The notes beneath the pieces were generated by a model. The model searched no databases, had not been told where the DNA came from, and saw only the letters and a list, made by a program, of their open reading frames with translations. The position numbers and the translations under genes are program-made. From positions 1 to 23,707 of the forward strand of contig CAMKTI010000013.1 of NCBI GenBank assembly GCA_946415665.1: a DNA stretch of 23,707 nucleotides. The letters run 5' to 3'. Position 1 is the stretch's first letter, and each line of letters begins with the position of its first letter. The DNA comes from an uncultured Clostridia bacterium (GTDB lineage Bacteria > Bacillota > Clostridia > Lachnospirales > CAMVHY01). Shown here piece after piece: positions 1 through 8,148 of this stretch.

Positions 1-43
1 AACAGAAGACAAAAATAAAAAGGAGTATGAGATAAAAAAATAA
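1..43 (+). CDS. 3' end of a tandem copy of the small membrane-protein gene (partial)
   Basis: The first 43 bases read in frame as the last 13 codons plus TAA of the same protein that ends at 877 (tail TEDKNKKEYEIKK). The match to 835-877 is essentially exact and continues into the downstream terminator, so this is the truncated 3' end of a tandem paralogue whose body lies outside the window. No function can be assigned from the tail alone. Confidence 0.75.
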   Translation, partial: TEDKNKKEYEIKK

Positions 44-76
44 TATTTTACGTTATGATTTTTTTCAAAAAACAAA

Positions 77-106
77 ACGTGCATCAAAATCTATGCACGT
101 TTTTTT
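77..106. terminator. Hairpin terminator, duplicate of the one at 911-940
   Basis: ACGTGCAT and ATGCACGT form a perfect 8-bp stem around an 8-nt loop (77-100). A-rich sequence precedes it and seven T follow, so it can act in both directions. It ends the truncated gene copy at 1-43. Confidence 0.8.
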
Positions 107-229
107 ATTGCCAAACATCCTTATAACCAACAAATTTTTTTCACAAATATTTAAAACATAATCAACCAAATCACTATTATTTTTAAAATTATCTCTGTTA
201 ATCCAAATTCTATTTGCTTAATGTTTAAA
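105..229 (-). pseudogene. Decayed 3' fragment of miaA
   Basis: This stretch matches the last ~41 codons of the intact miaA (939-1064), including the stop position at 105-107. It carries many substitutions and an indel and has no upstream miaA sequence. It is a by-product of the tandem duplication and is not expected to encode anything. It gives a neutral measure of time since the duplication, because the intact miaA is under selection while this piece is not. Confidence 0.8.
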
Positions 230-285
230 TTTTATTATTTTCTGCTGGCCCATTTAATACTTTATAAAAAAATTTAAGTTGCCTC

Positions 286-314
286 TTGACAAACAAAAAA
301 TTTTAATTTAAAAT
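286..314 (+). promoter_or_regulatory. SigA-type promoter of the 365-877 gene
   Basis: A consensus -35 TTGACA at 286-291, a 17-bp spacer and -10 TAAAAT at 309-314 lie about 50 bases before the start codon. The spacer is an A-run then T-run. The arrangement and most bases are repeated in the promoter of the 483-residue membrane protein at 5362-5390. The interval 230-285 between the duplication end and this promoter shows nothing else recognisable. Confidence 0.75.
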
Positions 315-364
315 TATTAATGTGCTATTGATTATATAGTAAAGATTTTTTATGGAGATTCATT

Positions 365-877
365 ATGAGCGAAAAAAATGAACAAAAGCCTGTTTCGTAT
401 CACGCATGTAAAGAAGACTTTTATTTGAAAAAAAACATATCGTTTCTAGCAGTTTTTTGGCTTGTAAATAAAATGATTTTTTATACTTCATTTTCAAAAA
501 AATATCCAGTTAGCCGGAAAAAATTAAATAATAGTAAGGATGACAAAAATACCTTATTAGGATGGCGTATTGTTTTAGGGTGTTTTACGCTTGGAGCTGT
601 TTTATTAGGTTGTGGCATTCCATTTTTGTGTTTAGATATTTTGTTTAAATTAGCTATTGCAATGACTGTAATCGGAACAATCTGTTCAGCAATATATTTG
701 GTGATTGCAATTTTGGTTACTTGTAAAATTATTAGTAATGCTGGCAAAGGTGAGCTAAAATTGAGATCTGAAGATATTCCTAAAGGCTATAAATTGGGAG
801 ACTCGATTATTCCGATGAAACCGAAAGAAAAAGAAACAGAAGACAAAAATAAAAAGGAGTATGAGATAAAAAAATAA
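365..877 (+). CDS. Small membrane protein, unrecognised, tandemly duplicated
   Basis: 170 residues, not assigned to a family. The N-terminal ~60 residues are polar with a weakly hydrophobic patch (about 26-40). Two strongly hydrophobic segments (about 68-90 and 95-121) look like a transmembrane hairpin. The C-terminal 45 residues are charged and Lys/Glu rich, so the tail is probably cytoplasmic. The start at 365 follows GGAGA six bases upstream. It stands alone between its own promoter (286-314) and a bidirectional terminator, convergent with miaA. A second copy preceded it (tail at 1-43), so the family has expanded by local duplication. Confidence 0.8.
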   Translation: MSEKNEQKPVSYHACKEDFYLKKNISFLAVFWLVNKMIFYTSFSKKYPVSRKKLNNSKDDKNTLLGWRIVLGCFTLGAVLLGCGIPFLCLDILFKLAIAMTVIGTICSAIYLVIAILVTCKIISNAGKGELKLRSEDIPKGYKLGDSIIPMKPKEKETEDKNKKEYEIKK

Positions 878-910
878 TATTTTACGTTATGATTTTTTTC
901 AAAAAACAAA

Positions 911-940
911 ACGTGCATCAAAGTCTATGCACGTTTTTTT
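911..940. terminator. Bidirectional terminator between the convergent membrane-protein gene and miaA
   Basis: ACGTGCAT at 911-918 pairs with ATGCACGT at 927-934, followed by a T-run to 940 and preceded by A-rich sequence. The U-run would exist on both strands, so it can stop the gene ending at 877 and the miaA transcript. The miaA stop codon (939-941) lies at its edge. Confidence 0.85.
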
Positions 941-1880
941 ATTGCCAAAAATCCTGATAACCAGCAAATTTTTCTTTACAAATATTTAAAACATACTCGA
1001 CCAAATCATTATTATTTTTAAAATCATTTTTATCAATCCAAATTCCATTTGCTTGATGTTTAAACCAAGTAATTTGTCTTTTTGCGTAATGTCGCGTATT
1101 TTTTTTGATCAAATCCACAGCCTCTGCTAAACTTATTTTCCCCTCTAAATACAAAATTATTTCTTTATAACCGATTCCTTGCATCGACGGCAAATCTTTT
1201 TTATATTTCACAAACAAATTTTTTACTTCATCAACTAAACCCACTTCAATCATTTTTTCTGTTCGCAAATTTATTTTTTGATACAAAACCTCGCGTTTTA
1301 AATTCAACACCACGAAAACAACATCATAAACACACTTTTTTTCTTTTTCTCGCTCATTATGCTCCGAAATTTTTTTCCCCGTCTCATAAAAAAATTCTAT
1401 TGCGCGAATAATTTTCCTCTTATTATTCTTTTCAATCAAATCAAACGCCTTTTTATCTATCTCAAACAATTTCTCTCTCAAAATTTTTATATCCATCGCC
1501 GACAATTTTTTTTTCAGCTCTAAATTTTTTTCTGCCGCAACAAAATCAATATCTTTTAACACAGCATTTATATAAAATCCTGTCCCACCGCACAAAATCG
1601 GAATTTTCCCCAAATCATAAATTTTTTTTAGATAATACTCAGCTTTAATTTTATAATCTGCGACAGAAAAATTTTCATCCGGTTCAACTTCATCAATCAT
1701 ATAATGCTCAATTTTTTTTCTCGTTTCCAAATCAATTTTTGCCGTACCAATATTCATATATTTATAAACTTGCATCGAATCCGCAGAAATTATTCGCGTA
1801 TCAAATTTTTTTGCCAATTCCAAAGCCAAATCAGACTTTCCGGTTGCAGTTGCTCCTGTAATAACAATTAACGGCCTCAT
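939..1880 (-). CDS. miaA: tRNA dimethylallyltransferase MiaA
   Basis: Transfers a dimethylallyl group from DMAPP to N6 of A37 in tRNAs reading UNN codons, a cytoplasmic translation-fidelity enzyme. With the start at 1880 the protein has 313 residues, the normal family size. Visible motifs are the P-loop GATATGKS (9-16), DSMQVYKYMNIGTAK, HYMIDE, the CGGTGFY substrate motif, RAIEF, and the C-terminal QGIGYKE with TRHYAKRQITWFKHQ. A longer open frame reaches 1952, but the ATG at 1880 has TGAGGAGAAA just upstream and overlaps the mutL stop as ATGA, so it is the likely start and is translationally coupled to mutL. The mutL-miaA order is widely conserved in bacteria. Confidence 0.96.
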   Translation of the reverse strand: MRPLIVITGATATGKSDLALELAKKFDTRIISADSMQVYKYMNIGTAKIDLETRKKIEHYMIDEVEPDENFSVADYKIKAEYYLKKIYDLGKIPILCGGTGFYINAVLKDIDFVAAEKNLELKKKLSAMDIKILREKLFEIDKKAFDLIEKNNKRKIIRAIEFFYETGKKISEHNEREKEKKCVYDVVFVVLNLKREVLYQKINLRTEKMIEVGLVDEVKNLFVKYKKDLPSMQGIGYKEIILYLEGKISLAEAVDLIKKNTRHYAKRQITWFKHQANGIWIDKNDFKNNNDLVEYVLNICKEKFAGYQDFWQ

Positions 1881-3760
1881 TTTCTCCTCATAAACAATTT
1901 TTCTATTTCGCTCCTTAAAATTTCTATAATAATCGGTCTCCCATGTGGACAATTAAATAAATCTTCGCTCACAAATATTTTTCTCACCAAATTCTCAATT
2001 TCAAAATCAAATAATTTATCGCCAGCTTTAATTGCTTTTTTGCACGCCATTTGCATTATTTCTTTTATCTTCTCTTCATAAATAAAACTTTTTTTCAGCC
2101 CACTTTTTAGCTCCTCAATTAAATCAACAAAAAACTCGCGCGAAATATATTTACCAAAACCATTTGGTACACCGCAAATTTTAAATTTATTTTCATGATT
2201 TTCTATTTCAAAGCCAAATTTTTTTATCTCTTCAATCTCATCCAAAAATATTTTCGCGTCATAATCATTTAATTCAAACTCAATCGGCAAAATTAATTTC
2301 TGCACATCAAAATCTTTCTTTTCGAACTTATTTTTTATTTCCTCAAACAAAATCCTTTCATGAGCAGCGTGCTGATCCAGCAAAAAAAATTTATTTTCAA
2401 ACTCAATTAACCAATAAGTATCAAATAAGCATCCAATAATTTTATAATTACTTTTTAAATCATTTTCCTTTTTTTCATTTTTATTTTTTTCGTCATACTT
2501 AAGATTTTCATCAACCAATTTTTTTTGCTCAAAATAATTTTTATCCGCCAAAATTTTATTCTCATAAAACATATTTTTTTGTGCCGGCAAATCAATTTTT
2601 TTTTCATATTCATTTAATTTCACATAAAAATTTTTATCAGCACAACTTTTACTTATCTCAAAATTAGTTTTTTCTTCACACAAAATATTTTTTTTACAAT
2701 CACTATCAACATCAAATTTTTGCTCACAAACCCAAAATTTTTTTTCAAACGCATCAATATTTTTTATAATCGCATTAAAAACAAAATCATAAACCAAATC
2801 ATCATTTTCAAATTTTATTTCCAATTTATTTGGATGCACATTTACATCAATAAAACTCGGGGCGACACATAAATTTAAAACATAAACCGGAAATTGCCCA
2901 ACCATCAATTTATTTTTATTTTTAAAAGCGTTTTCAACCGCCGCCTCCAAAATATTATTTTTAATACATCTGCCATTTACAAAAAAATTTTGTTGCACGC
3001 GACTGTTTCTAAAAAATTTCGGCGTAGCGACATATCCTTCCAATAAAAATTTTTCGCTTTGTTCATTTATTTCAAAAACATTTTTCGCAACATCGATCCC
3101 TAAAATACAAGCCAAAACCGATTTTAAATTTCCGTCCCCACGCGTGTTAAAAACAATTTTTCCGTTATTTATAAATTTAAACGCGATATTAAAATTCGCC
3201 AACGCAAACTTATTCATTAAATTAGAAATATAACTTCCCTCTATCCATGACTTTTTTAAAAATTTTAATCTTGCCGGCGTGTTAAAAAAAATATTACTTG
3301 CAATAACAGTTGTTCCCTGTTGGCTCGCAATAGATTTCTCTTCCAAAAATTTTCCGCCGTGAATTTTTATATATGTCCCCAACGATTCTTTTTGCGTTTT
3401 CGTAATCATTTCAACTTGTGAAACAGCTCCGATTGTACATAAAGCCTCGCCACGAAATCCTAACGTACAAAGATTTTGAAAGTCATCAAAATTTTTAAGT
3501 TTGCTTGTCGCATGATTTAAAAAGGCTGTTTTGACTTGATTTTTTTCTATGCCGATTCCATTATCCGTCACTCTTATATAATTTATTCCTCCGTTTTTTA
3601 TTTCGACTGTAATCGAATTTGATCGCGCATCAATCGAATTTTCGACTAATTCTTTCACAATCGATAGAGGACGTTCGATAACTTCGCCGGCAGAAATTTT
3701 ATTTATCACCGAGTCATCCAAAACTTTTATTTTGTTTTTATCTAAAATTAAATTTCCCAT
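1877..3760 (-). CDS. mutL: DNA mismatch repair protein MutL (endonuclease type)
   Basis: The GHKL ATPase that links MutS mismatch recognition to strand incision. 627 residues. The N-terminal ATPase shows NKISAGEVIERP (20-31), the catalytic KELVENS (E37, N41), DNGIGI, HATSK and LGFRGEAL. DVNVHPNK ends the transducer domain. A long Lys/Glu/Asn-rich linker precedes the C-terminal domain, which has the metal-binding endonuclease motif DQHAAHERILFEE and the CPHGRP motif, so it belongs to the nicking MutL class of organisms without MutH. No mutS is adjacent in the window. No good Shine-Dalgarno site precedes the ATG. The likely promoter -10 lies only seven bases upstream, so the message may be nearly leaderless. 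Confidence 0.96.
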   Translation of the reverse strand: MGNLILDKNKIKVLDDSVINKISAGEVIERPLSIVKELVENSIDARSNSITVEIKNGGINYIRVTDNGIGIEKNQVKTAFLNHATSKLKNFDDFQNLCTLGFRGEALCTIGAVSQVEMITKTQKESLGTYIKIHGGKFLEEKSIASQQGTTVIASNIFFNTPARLKFLKKSWIEGSYISNLMNKFALANFNIAFKFINNGKIVFNTRGDGNLKSVLACILGIDVAKNVFEINEQSEKFLLEGYVATPKFFRNSRVQQNFFVNGRCIKNNILEAAVENAFKNKNKLMVGQFPVYVLNLCVAPSFIDVNVHPNKLEIKFENDDLVYDFVFNAIIKNIDAFEKKFWVCEQKFDVDSDCKKNILCEEKTNFEISKSCADKNFYVKLNEYEKKIDLPAQKNMFYENKILADKNYFEQKKLVDENLKYDEKNKNEKKENDLKSNYKIIGCLFDTYWLIEFENKFFLLDQHAAHERILFEEIKNKFEKKDFDVQKLILPIEFELNDYDAKIFLDEIEEIKKFGFEIENHENKFKICGVPNGFGKYISREFFVDLIEELKSGLKKSFIYEEKIKEIMQMACKKAIKAGDKLFDFEIENLVRKIFVSEDLFNCPHGRPIIIEILRSEIEKLFMRRK

Positions 3761-3767
3761 AACTAAA

Positions 3768-3795
3768 ATTATATGTCTTCACATAAAAAAAACAA
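3768..3795 (-). promoter_or_regulatory. Probable mutL-miaA promoter giving a very short leader
   Basis: On the minus strand, -35 TTGTTT (3795-3790), a 16-bp spacer and a perfect -10 TATAAT (3773-3768) lie just before the mutL ATG at 3760. Transcription would begin at or beside the start codon. The -35 overlaps the terminator hairpin of the upstream gene. Confidence 0.55.
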
Positions 3796-3818
3796 GCACA
3801 AAATTTTTTATGCTTGTT
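3784..3818 (-). terminator. Terminator of the 483-residue membrane-protein gene
   Basis: AACAAGCA (3791-3798) and TGCTTGTT (3811-3818) form an 8-bp stem. On the minus strand the stem is followed by a run of T (complement of the A-run at 3785-3792). It lies 18 bases beyond the stop at 3836. Confidence 0.8.
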
Positions 3819-3835
3819 CTTCTCGTTGTTTAAAT

Positions 3836-5287
3836 TTATTTTTGTAGATCAGACGACAAATTATTTTCATTCTCCATTTTATCTAATCCTATTACTATTA
3901 ATGGTGTTTCATCTGATTCTATTTCTATTTCATCTAAACTTAAATCGATATCGCCTCTTTCTGAGGCATGAGTTGCATTTGAATCCAAATCTAAATTATC
4001 TTGGTTATTTAACTCTCTTTGCAAACTTTCTGAATCATCAGTTATTAATATCGTAAACATAAATCCAAACACTCCTGTCCCAACGAAAGAAATTATTGCA
4101 ATTGTCCACGATAACGCAAGCGACATAAACACAACAATTTCTAAAAAATTTAATACTACTAAAATCCAAAGCACAAAGAAAACAAGAAACAACGAACCCG
4201 ATATGATTTTCTTCGTTTTTTGTGACAGGTTGTTCCATGTTTTTACCAAACTATTTACTAAACCTACTACAAATCTTTTTATATTTTGGCCAATGGTTGT
4301 TCTTCTATCATTTTCTTCTTCTTCAGTTTGAGCAATTATAATCTTATTAGCAGGACGATGATTGTATTGTCGATAAATAGACAAATCCACAGCAATTATT
4401 TGTTTATAATGCGTCAAAATCACCACTTTACAATCTAAATGTGGTAACTCCAAACGCTGTGCAAATTCTGTGTATTCAGTGTCTCCATATTTTATACGAC
4501 TAAGATTATAAAAATATGTAAAAATATCATTTTTGCTGCAGTAATAAAATGCCTTTAAATTATCTTCCGGTGATCCGAATTTCTCAGTGCTTAATTTTTT
4601 ACGCCAATTCATATCCCACTTATTCAAAGCCTCAAAAAAAGTTTTGTTTGTATCTGAAGCAAAAACTCTATTTATATGGGCTACCAAATCAAATGCATCA
4701 TGTCTATATTCCTCGAACTGATTTTTATATTCAGTATCTGTGTTTTTAATAATCCGCCAAATAACTTTGCATAATTTTATAAAATCGTTTGATATAGGAA
4801 TAAAAATTGTTTTGCTTTCGTCGCGATTATTGACTTGAGTACCATATTTTTCTTCGATCTCTTCAAAGGGTTTTAAATCTAACGATTCAAATCCCTTCTG
4901 ATTTACAAAATTATCTAAAATTATTTTTTGAGTTGACTCGGCAACTTTTAAATTTTGAAGCACTTTCATTAGTTCTGATTTATTATTTTCAAAATCCAAG
5001 TCTTTAAATTTATCAATCAAAGCTTGATTATTGCCTTTTTTTAATTCTAATTTTTGAGTACATAAAACCTTTGCTATTTCATATTTCCAATCCAATAAAA
5101 AATCTATTGGGTTCATCTCTCCAAAGTATTTTTTTTTATCTTTTAACACAATATCTAGAAAAGAATTAAAATAATCGGCATCTAACTTATTCAATTCATT
5201 TATTAATTCTTGAAAATTATTTTTATGAGAATTAATGTCTTTTGAACCAATCACACCTGTCTGAATATTTTTAGCTTCTTCACTCAT
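3836..5287 (-). CDS. Unrecognised 483-residue protein with a C-terminal transmembrane hairpin
   Basis: No family recognised. The first ~350 residues are soluble, charged and probably mostly helical. Two hydrophobic segments at about 362-384 and 388-412 form a likely membrane hairpin. The last ~70 residues are acidic (many Asp/Glu/Ser) with no obvious motif. There is no signal peptide. The start at 5287 has an excellent AAGGAGAGGG upstream, and a consensus promoter sits at 5362-5390. It is monocistronic: its own promoter, its own terminator, and a separate mutL promoter downstream. Its promoter is almost a copy of the one serving the small membrane protein at 365-877, which also has a two-span hairpin. 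The proteins themselves show no evident similarity. Confidence 0.8.
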   Translation of the reverse strand: MSEEAKNIQTGVIGSKDINSHKNNFQELINELNKLDADYFNSFLDIVLKDKKKYFGEMNPIDFLLDWKYEIAKVLCTQKLELKKGNNQALIDKFKDLDFENNKSELMKVLQNLKVAESTQKIILDNFVNQKGFESLDLKPFEEIEEKYGTQVNNRDESKTIFIPISNDFIKLCKVIWRIIKNTDTEYKNQFEEYRHDAFDLVAHINRVFASDTNKTFFEALNKWDMNWRKKLSTEKFGSPEDNLKAFYYCSKNDIFTYFYNLSRIKYGDTEYTEFAQRLELPHLDCKVVILTHYKQIIAVDLSIYRQYNHRPANKIIIAQTEEEENDRRTTIGQNIKRFVVGLVNSLVKTWNNLSQKTKKIISGSLFLVFFVLWILVVLNFLEIVVFMSLALSWTIAIISFVGTGVFGFMFTILITDDSESLQRELNNQDNLDLDSNATHASERGDIDLSLDEIEIESDETPLIVIGLDKMENENNLSSDLQK

Positions 5288-5361
5288 TTTTTTCCCTCTC
5301 CTTATTTACAAAAATATTAATCAACAAAAAAATGATGTCTTTTTTCCACTCTTTAACATTT

Positions 5362-5390
5362 ATTTTAAAATAAAATTTTTTATTTGTCAA
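5362..5390 (-). promoter_or_regulatory. SigA-type promoter of the 483-residue gene
   Basis: Minus-strand TTGACA (5390-5385), a 17-bp spacer and TAAAAT (5367-5362), with the spacer being an A-run then T-run, about 75 bases before the start codon. Compared with 286-314 nearly every base including the spacer is the same. Confidence 0.75.
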
Positions 5391-5647
5391 TAGTAATTCA
5401 AAATATTTTTATAAGCTGTTTCAAATTACATATTATCTTTTGCTTGTTTAATTTTATCTTATGTTGCTTTTTAATGATTCTCATCGTTTTTTTTATTTTG
5501 TCCAAATAAAAAAATAAAATTTATGTAAAACAAGGTCGGACTTAAAAATATTTTGTTTGTCAATGTATTTTTACTTCGTTTTTTGGTGTTAAATTTATCT
5601 TGCTATAGATATAATAAAAAAAAAATAAAAGCTCGAGGTGAAAAAAT
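5391..5647 (+). promoter_or_regulatory. AT-rich intergenic region upstream of yifB
   Basis: This divergent region holds a -10-like TATAAT at 5610-5615 without a convincing -35 (TGTTAA at 5587-5592 would give a 17-bp spacer). The Shine-Dalgarno GAGGTG at 5635-5640 lies seven bases before the TTG start of yifB and decides that start. I see no hairpin, riboswitch-like structure or small gene in 5391-5580. Confidence 0.45.
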
Positions 5648-7177
5648 TTGATAGCAAAAATTTTAAGCGGAGCTTTGATAGGAATAAATGGATATTTAAT
5701 AGATGTTGAAGTTGATATGAGTCATGGTTTGCCAGGAATTGATATAGTTGGTCTGCCAGATTCAGCCGTGCGAGAATCAAAAGAACGTGTAAAAACAGCG
5801 ATTAAAAACGCAAATTATATATTACCTGCGAGGAGAATAACGATTAATTTAGCTCCGGCAGATGTAAAAAAAGAAGGACCTGTTTTTGATTTACCAATTG
5901 CCGTTGGATTATTAGTTTGTATGGGAATAATAGATGCAAGTCAAACCGAAGGATATTTTATAATTGGCGAATTATCTCTTGACGGAACAATTAGACATGT
6001 AAATGGAATTTTGCCAATGGTTTATAGTGCGTTTGAAAATAATATAAGAAAATGTATTGTGCCTTATGAAAATGCAGAAGAAGCTTCAGTTGTAAATGAA
6101 ATGGAAGTTATAGGAGTAAAAAATTTAAAAGAGTTAATAGCGCATTTTATGCGAAAAAAAATTTCTCCCGTAAAAAATGATTTTTATAAAATATTTGATT
6201 CTGAGAAAGATAATTATGATGTGGATTTTTCTGAAGTAAAAGGACAAGAAAATGTTAAGCGGGCAATAGAAATTGGTGCGGCAGGATATCATAATATTTT
6301 AATGATTGGTCCGCCCGGTTCAGGAAAAACAATGATAGCAAAACGATTGCCAACGATTTTGCCAAATTTAAGTTTTGAAGAAAGTATCGAAGTAACAAAA
6401 ATTTATAGTGTCTCAGGTTTGCTTGAAAATAAAAATGTTTTGATTGTGAAAAGACCTTTTCGTGCGCCACATCATACTATTTCTTATTCGGCATTAGTTG
6501 GTGGTGGAAGAATTCCAAAACCAGGAGAAATAAGTTTGGCTCATAACGGAATTTTATTTTTGGATGAATTAACTGAGTTTAGCAAAAGTGTTTTAGAAGT
6601 TATGAGACAACCGCTTGAAGATAAATTTATAACTATTTCGCGCGTAAATGGAATAATAAGTTATCCTGCGAATTTTATGTTAGTTGCGTCAATGAATCCG
6701 TGTCCGTGTGGATATTATGGTTCGAATATAAAATGTAGTTGCACTCAAAACGAAATTAATAAATATCTAAATAAAATTTCTGGCCCGTTATTAGATAGAA
6801 TTGACATTCAAATTGAAGTTGCTGGAGTAAATTATAAAGATTTAAATAAAACGAGGCCGTCAGAAAAATCTAGTGAGATAAAAAAAAGAGTATTAGCGGC
6901 GCAAAAAATACAAGCTGAAAGATATAAAGATTTAAATATAAAATTTAATTCGCAATTAACAGCATCGCAAACGGAAACTTTTTGTAAGTTGGATGAAGAG
7001 TGCCAAATTATTTTACGAAAGGCATTTAATAGTTTAAAATTAAGTGCGCGAGCATATAATAAAATTTTAAAAGTCGCGAGGACGATTGCTGATTTGGAGT
7101 TATCAGAAAAGATTCTTGTTGAGCATATTGCTGAGGCGATTCAATACAGAAATCTTGACAGAAAATACTGGAATTGA
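5648..7177 (+). CDS. comM: YifB/ComM family Mg-chelatase-like AAA+ ATPase
   Basis: 509 residues, full length for the family. ComM, studied in naturally competent Gram-negative bacteria, is a hexameric helicase that promotes branch migration during recombination of incoming DNA. The role in Bacillota is less clear. The N-terminal ChlI-like domain shows LPGIDIVGLPDSAVRESKER, FDLPIA and GELSLDG. The AAA+ core has Walker A GPPGSGKT (221-228), RPFRAPHHTIS, GEISLAHNGILFLDEL (Walker B region), MRQPLED and the paired-Cys NPCPCGYYG. The C-terminal domain has LSARAYNKILKVARTIADLE. Translation starts at TTG, set by GAGGTG seven bases upstream. No competence genes are adjacent. Confidence 0.93.
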   Translation: MIAKILSGALIGINGYLIDVEVDMSHGLPGIDIVGLPDSAVRESKERVKTAIKNANYILPARRITINLAPADVKKEGPVFDLPIAVGLLVCMGIIDASQTEGYFIIGELSLDGTIRHVNGILPMVYSAFENNIRKCIVPYENAEEASVVNEMEVIGVKNLKELIAHFMRKKISPVKNDFYKIFDSEKDNYDVDFSEVKGQENVKRAIEIGAAGYHNILMIGPPGSGKTMIAKRLPTILPNLSFEESIEVTKIYSVSGLLENKNVLIVKRPFRAPHHTISYSALVGGGRIPKPGEISLAHNGILFLDELTEFSKSVLEVMRQPLEDKFITISRVNGIISYPANFMLVASMNPCPCGYYGSNIKCSCTQNEINKYLNKISGPLLDRIDIQIEVAGVNYKDLNKTRPSEKSSEIKKRVLAAQKIQAERYKDLNIKFNSQLTASQTETFCKLDEECQIILRKAFNSLKLSARAYNKILKVARTIADLELSEKILVEHIAEAIQYRNLDRKYWN

Positions 7178-7239
7178 TTAAAAAAAGTTTTGTTGCGTAT
7201 AAAAATTTTTTTGGTTTATTTTATTAGGGGGTATTTTTT

Positions 7240-7674
7240 ATGGCAGAAAAAAAGTGGTTAACGCTTAATGTGATTATAATTTTAATTTCTGTAGTTAATC
7301 TTATTATTACGGTGACATTAGCATCTAATATTTCTCCCGGAACTGGAAATGTAAAAGAACAGTATGTTATGTATATCGGAACAAATGACAAAAACACGTA
7401 CAAACAAGAAATCTCGACGGATGAAGCAAAAAAAATTGTAGATGAGATTTGTTTAAAACATTTTGATGGATATACAATTCAAGATGCGGTCGGTTCATGG
7501 AAAGATGAAACTGGCAAATCGACTCATGAAAATACGATTGTTTGTTATTTTGATGACACAGATAAAATTACGGTTTATAAAGTTGCTGACGAAATTATAA
7601 AAAAATTGAACCAAAATACTGTGTTAATAGAAACAGATAGAGTAAAAATGGAATATTATTCTGGACAGAAATAA
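7240..7674 (+). CDS. Membrane-anchored DUF3574-like protein
   Basis: 144 residues. An uncleaved-looking N-terminal transmembrane segment (about 8-30) is followed by an extracytoplasmic domain with the pattern YVMYIG, FDGYTIQDAVGSWKDE, HENTIV and LNQNTVLIE. This resembles the small DUF3574-type fold (surface-exposed, function unknown). There is no lipobox cysteine. The start at 7240 follows a GGGGGT Shine-Dalgarno site. It lies 62 bases after yifB on the same strand and may be transcribed from it, since no clear terminator or promoter separates them. The family call rests on remembered pattern similarity only. Confidence 0.7.
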   Translation: MAEKKWLTLNVIIILISVVNLIITVTLASNISPGTGNVKEQYVMYIGTNDKNTYKQEISTDEAKKIVDEICLKHFDGYTIQDAVGSWKDETGKSTHENTIVCYFDDTDKITVYKVADEIIKKLNQNTVLIETDRVKMEYYSGQK

Positions 7675-7755
7675 TTTTTTTATGGCTTAAATATTTAAAA
7701 ATGATATAAAAATAAAATAAGATTAGACGGTGTTCACATAAAAAGCAAATTTCGT

Positions 7756-7965
7756 TATTTCGGCAATGATTTTGGTGTGCATAAGAAATTATACGCTTGC
7801 AATTGTGATCAACAGCAAGATATCCATTTGACAATTGATCAATGTGAACTTAGAAACCTTAAAAAAGAGGACGGGAGAGAATTTTTGTACCCTGGACAAA
7901 TAAAAGAAGCAAAATTAGATGATATTCATGATTGGCATGGGGGCTGTCCTTATCGTTTAAATTAA
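7756..7965 (+). pseudogene. 5'-truncated first copy of the tandem Cys-containing membrane-protein family
   Basis: The frame ending at the TAA 7963-7965 matches the C-terminal third of the gene at 8149 (shared KKLYACNC, FLYPGQIKE, KLDDIHD). Here the last residues continue as WHGGCPYRLN. The N-terminal half with the membrane segments is missing: similarity begins near 7756, just before the GTG at 7777, which has no ribosome site. The frame is open upstream to about 7700 without a usable start. It is probably a remnant of unequal recombination between tandem copies, although a short expressed peptide cannot be excluded. Confidence 0.65.
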
Positions 7966-8015
7966 ATAAAAATAAATAATAGTATCCGTAAAAAAATTCA
8001 TTGTATGTAAAAAAA

Positions 8016-8043
8016 CGCCACGGATTTTCTGCGGTGTTTTTTT
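8016..8043 (+). terminator. Terminator after the truncated copy; empty-site twin of the integration site
   Basis: CGCCACGGA and TCTGCGGTG (8016-8036) pair through a short T-rich loop with one mismatch and G-U pairs, followed by seven T. The same terminator in the next array unit was split by the mobile element (8836-8845 and 23266-23282), so this copy shows the pre-integration sequence. Confidence 0.75.
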
Positions 8044-8073
8044 GTTGAGAGCAATATTTTTGATTTTAGATTA

Positions 8074-8102
8074 TTGATATCAGTATGAAAAAGTACTAAC
8101 AT
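8074..8102 (+). promoter_or_regulatory. Probable promoter of the 8149 gene
   Basis: TTGATA (8074-8079), a 17-bp spacer and TAACAT (8097-8102) lie about 47 bases before the start codon. The block from the terminator through this region recurs after the mobile element (23268-23337), where the -10 position reads TACAGT. Confidence 0.5.
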
Positions 8103-8148
8103 AAAAACGAATTTTAAAATTTGATTTTGTTTGTGGAGGTGATTTGCT

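Larger units (their letters stand above)
1..229. repeat. Left copy of an 834-bp-offset tandem duplication
   Basis: Bases 1-229 align with 835-1064 at an offset of 834 (835 after one indel). The aligned block holds the end of the membrane-protein gene, the hairpin terminator and the end of miaA. Identity is almost complete at the gene end and falls to clearly diverged in the miaA part. Similarity stops abruptly after the shared gtttaaa at 223-229. The duplicated unit was therefore membrane-protein gene plus terminator plus about 40 codons of miaA. Confidence 0.85.

Noticed and set aside
1881..1952. Longer MiaA start at 1952
   Set aside because: The extra 24 residues overlap the conserved MutL C-terminus, and the ATG at 1880 has GGAG and the expected MiaA N-terminus.
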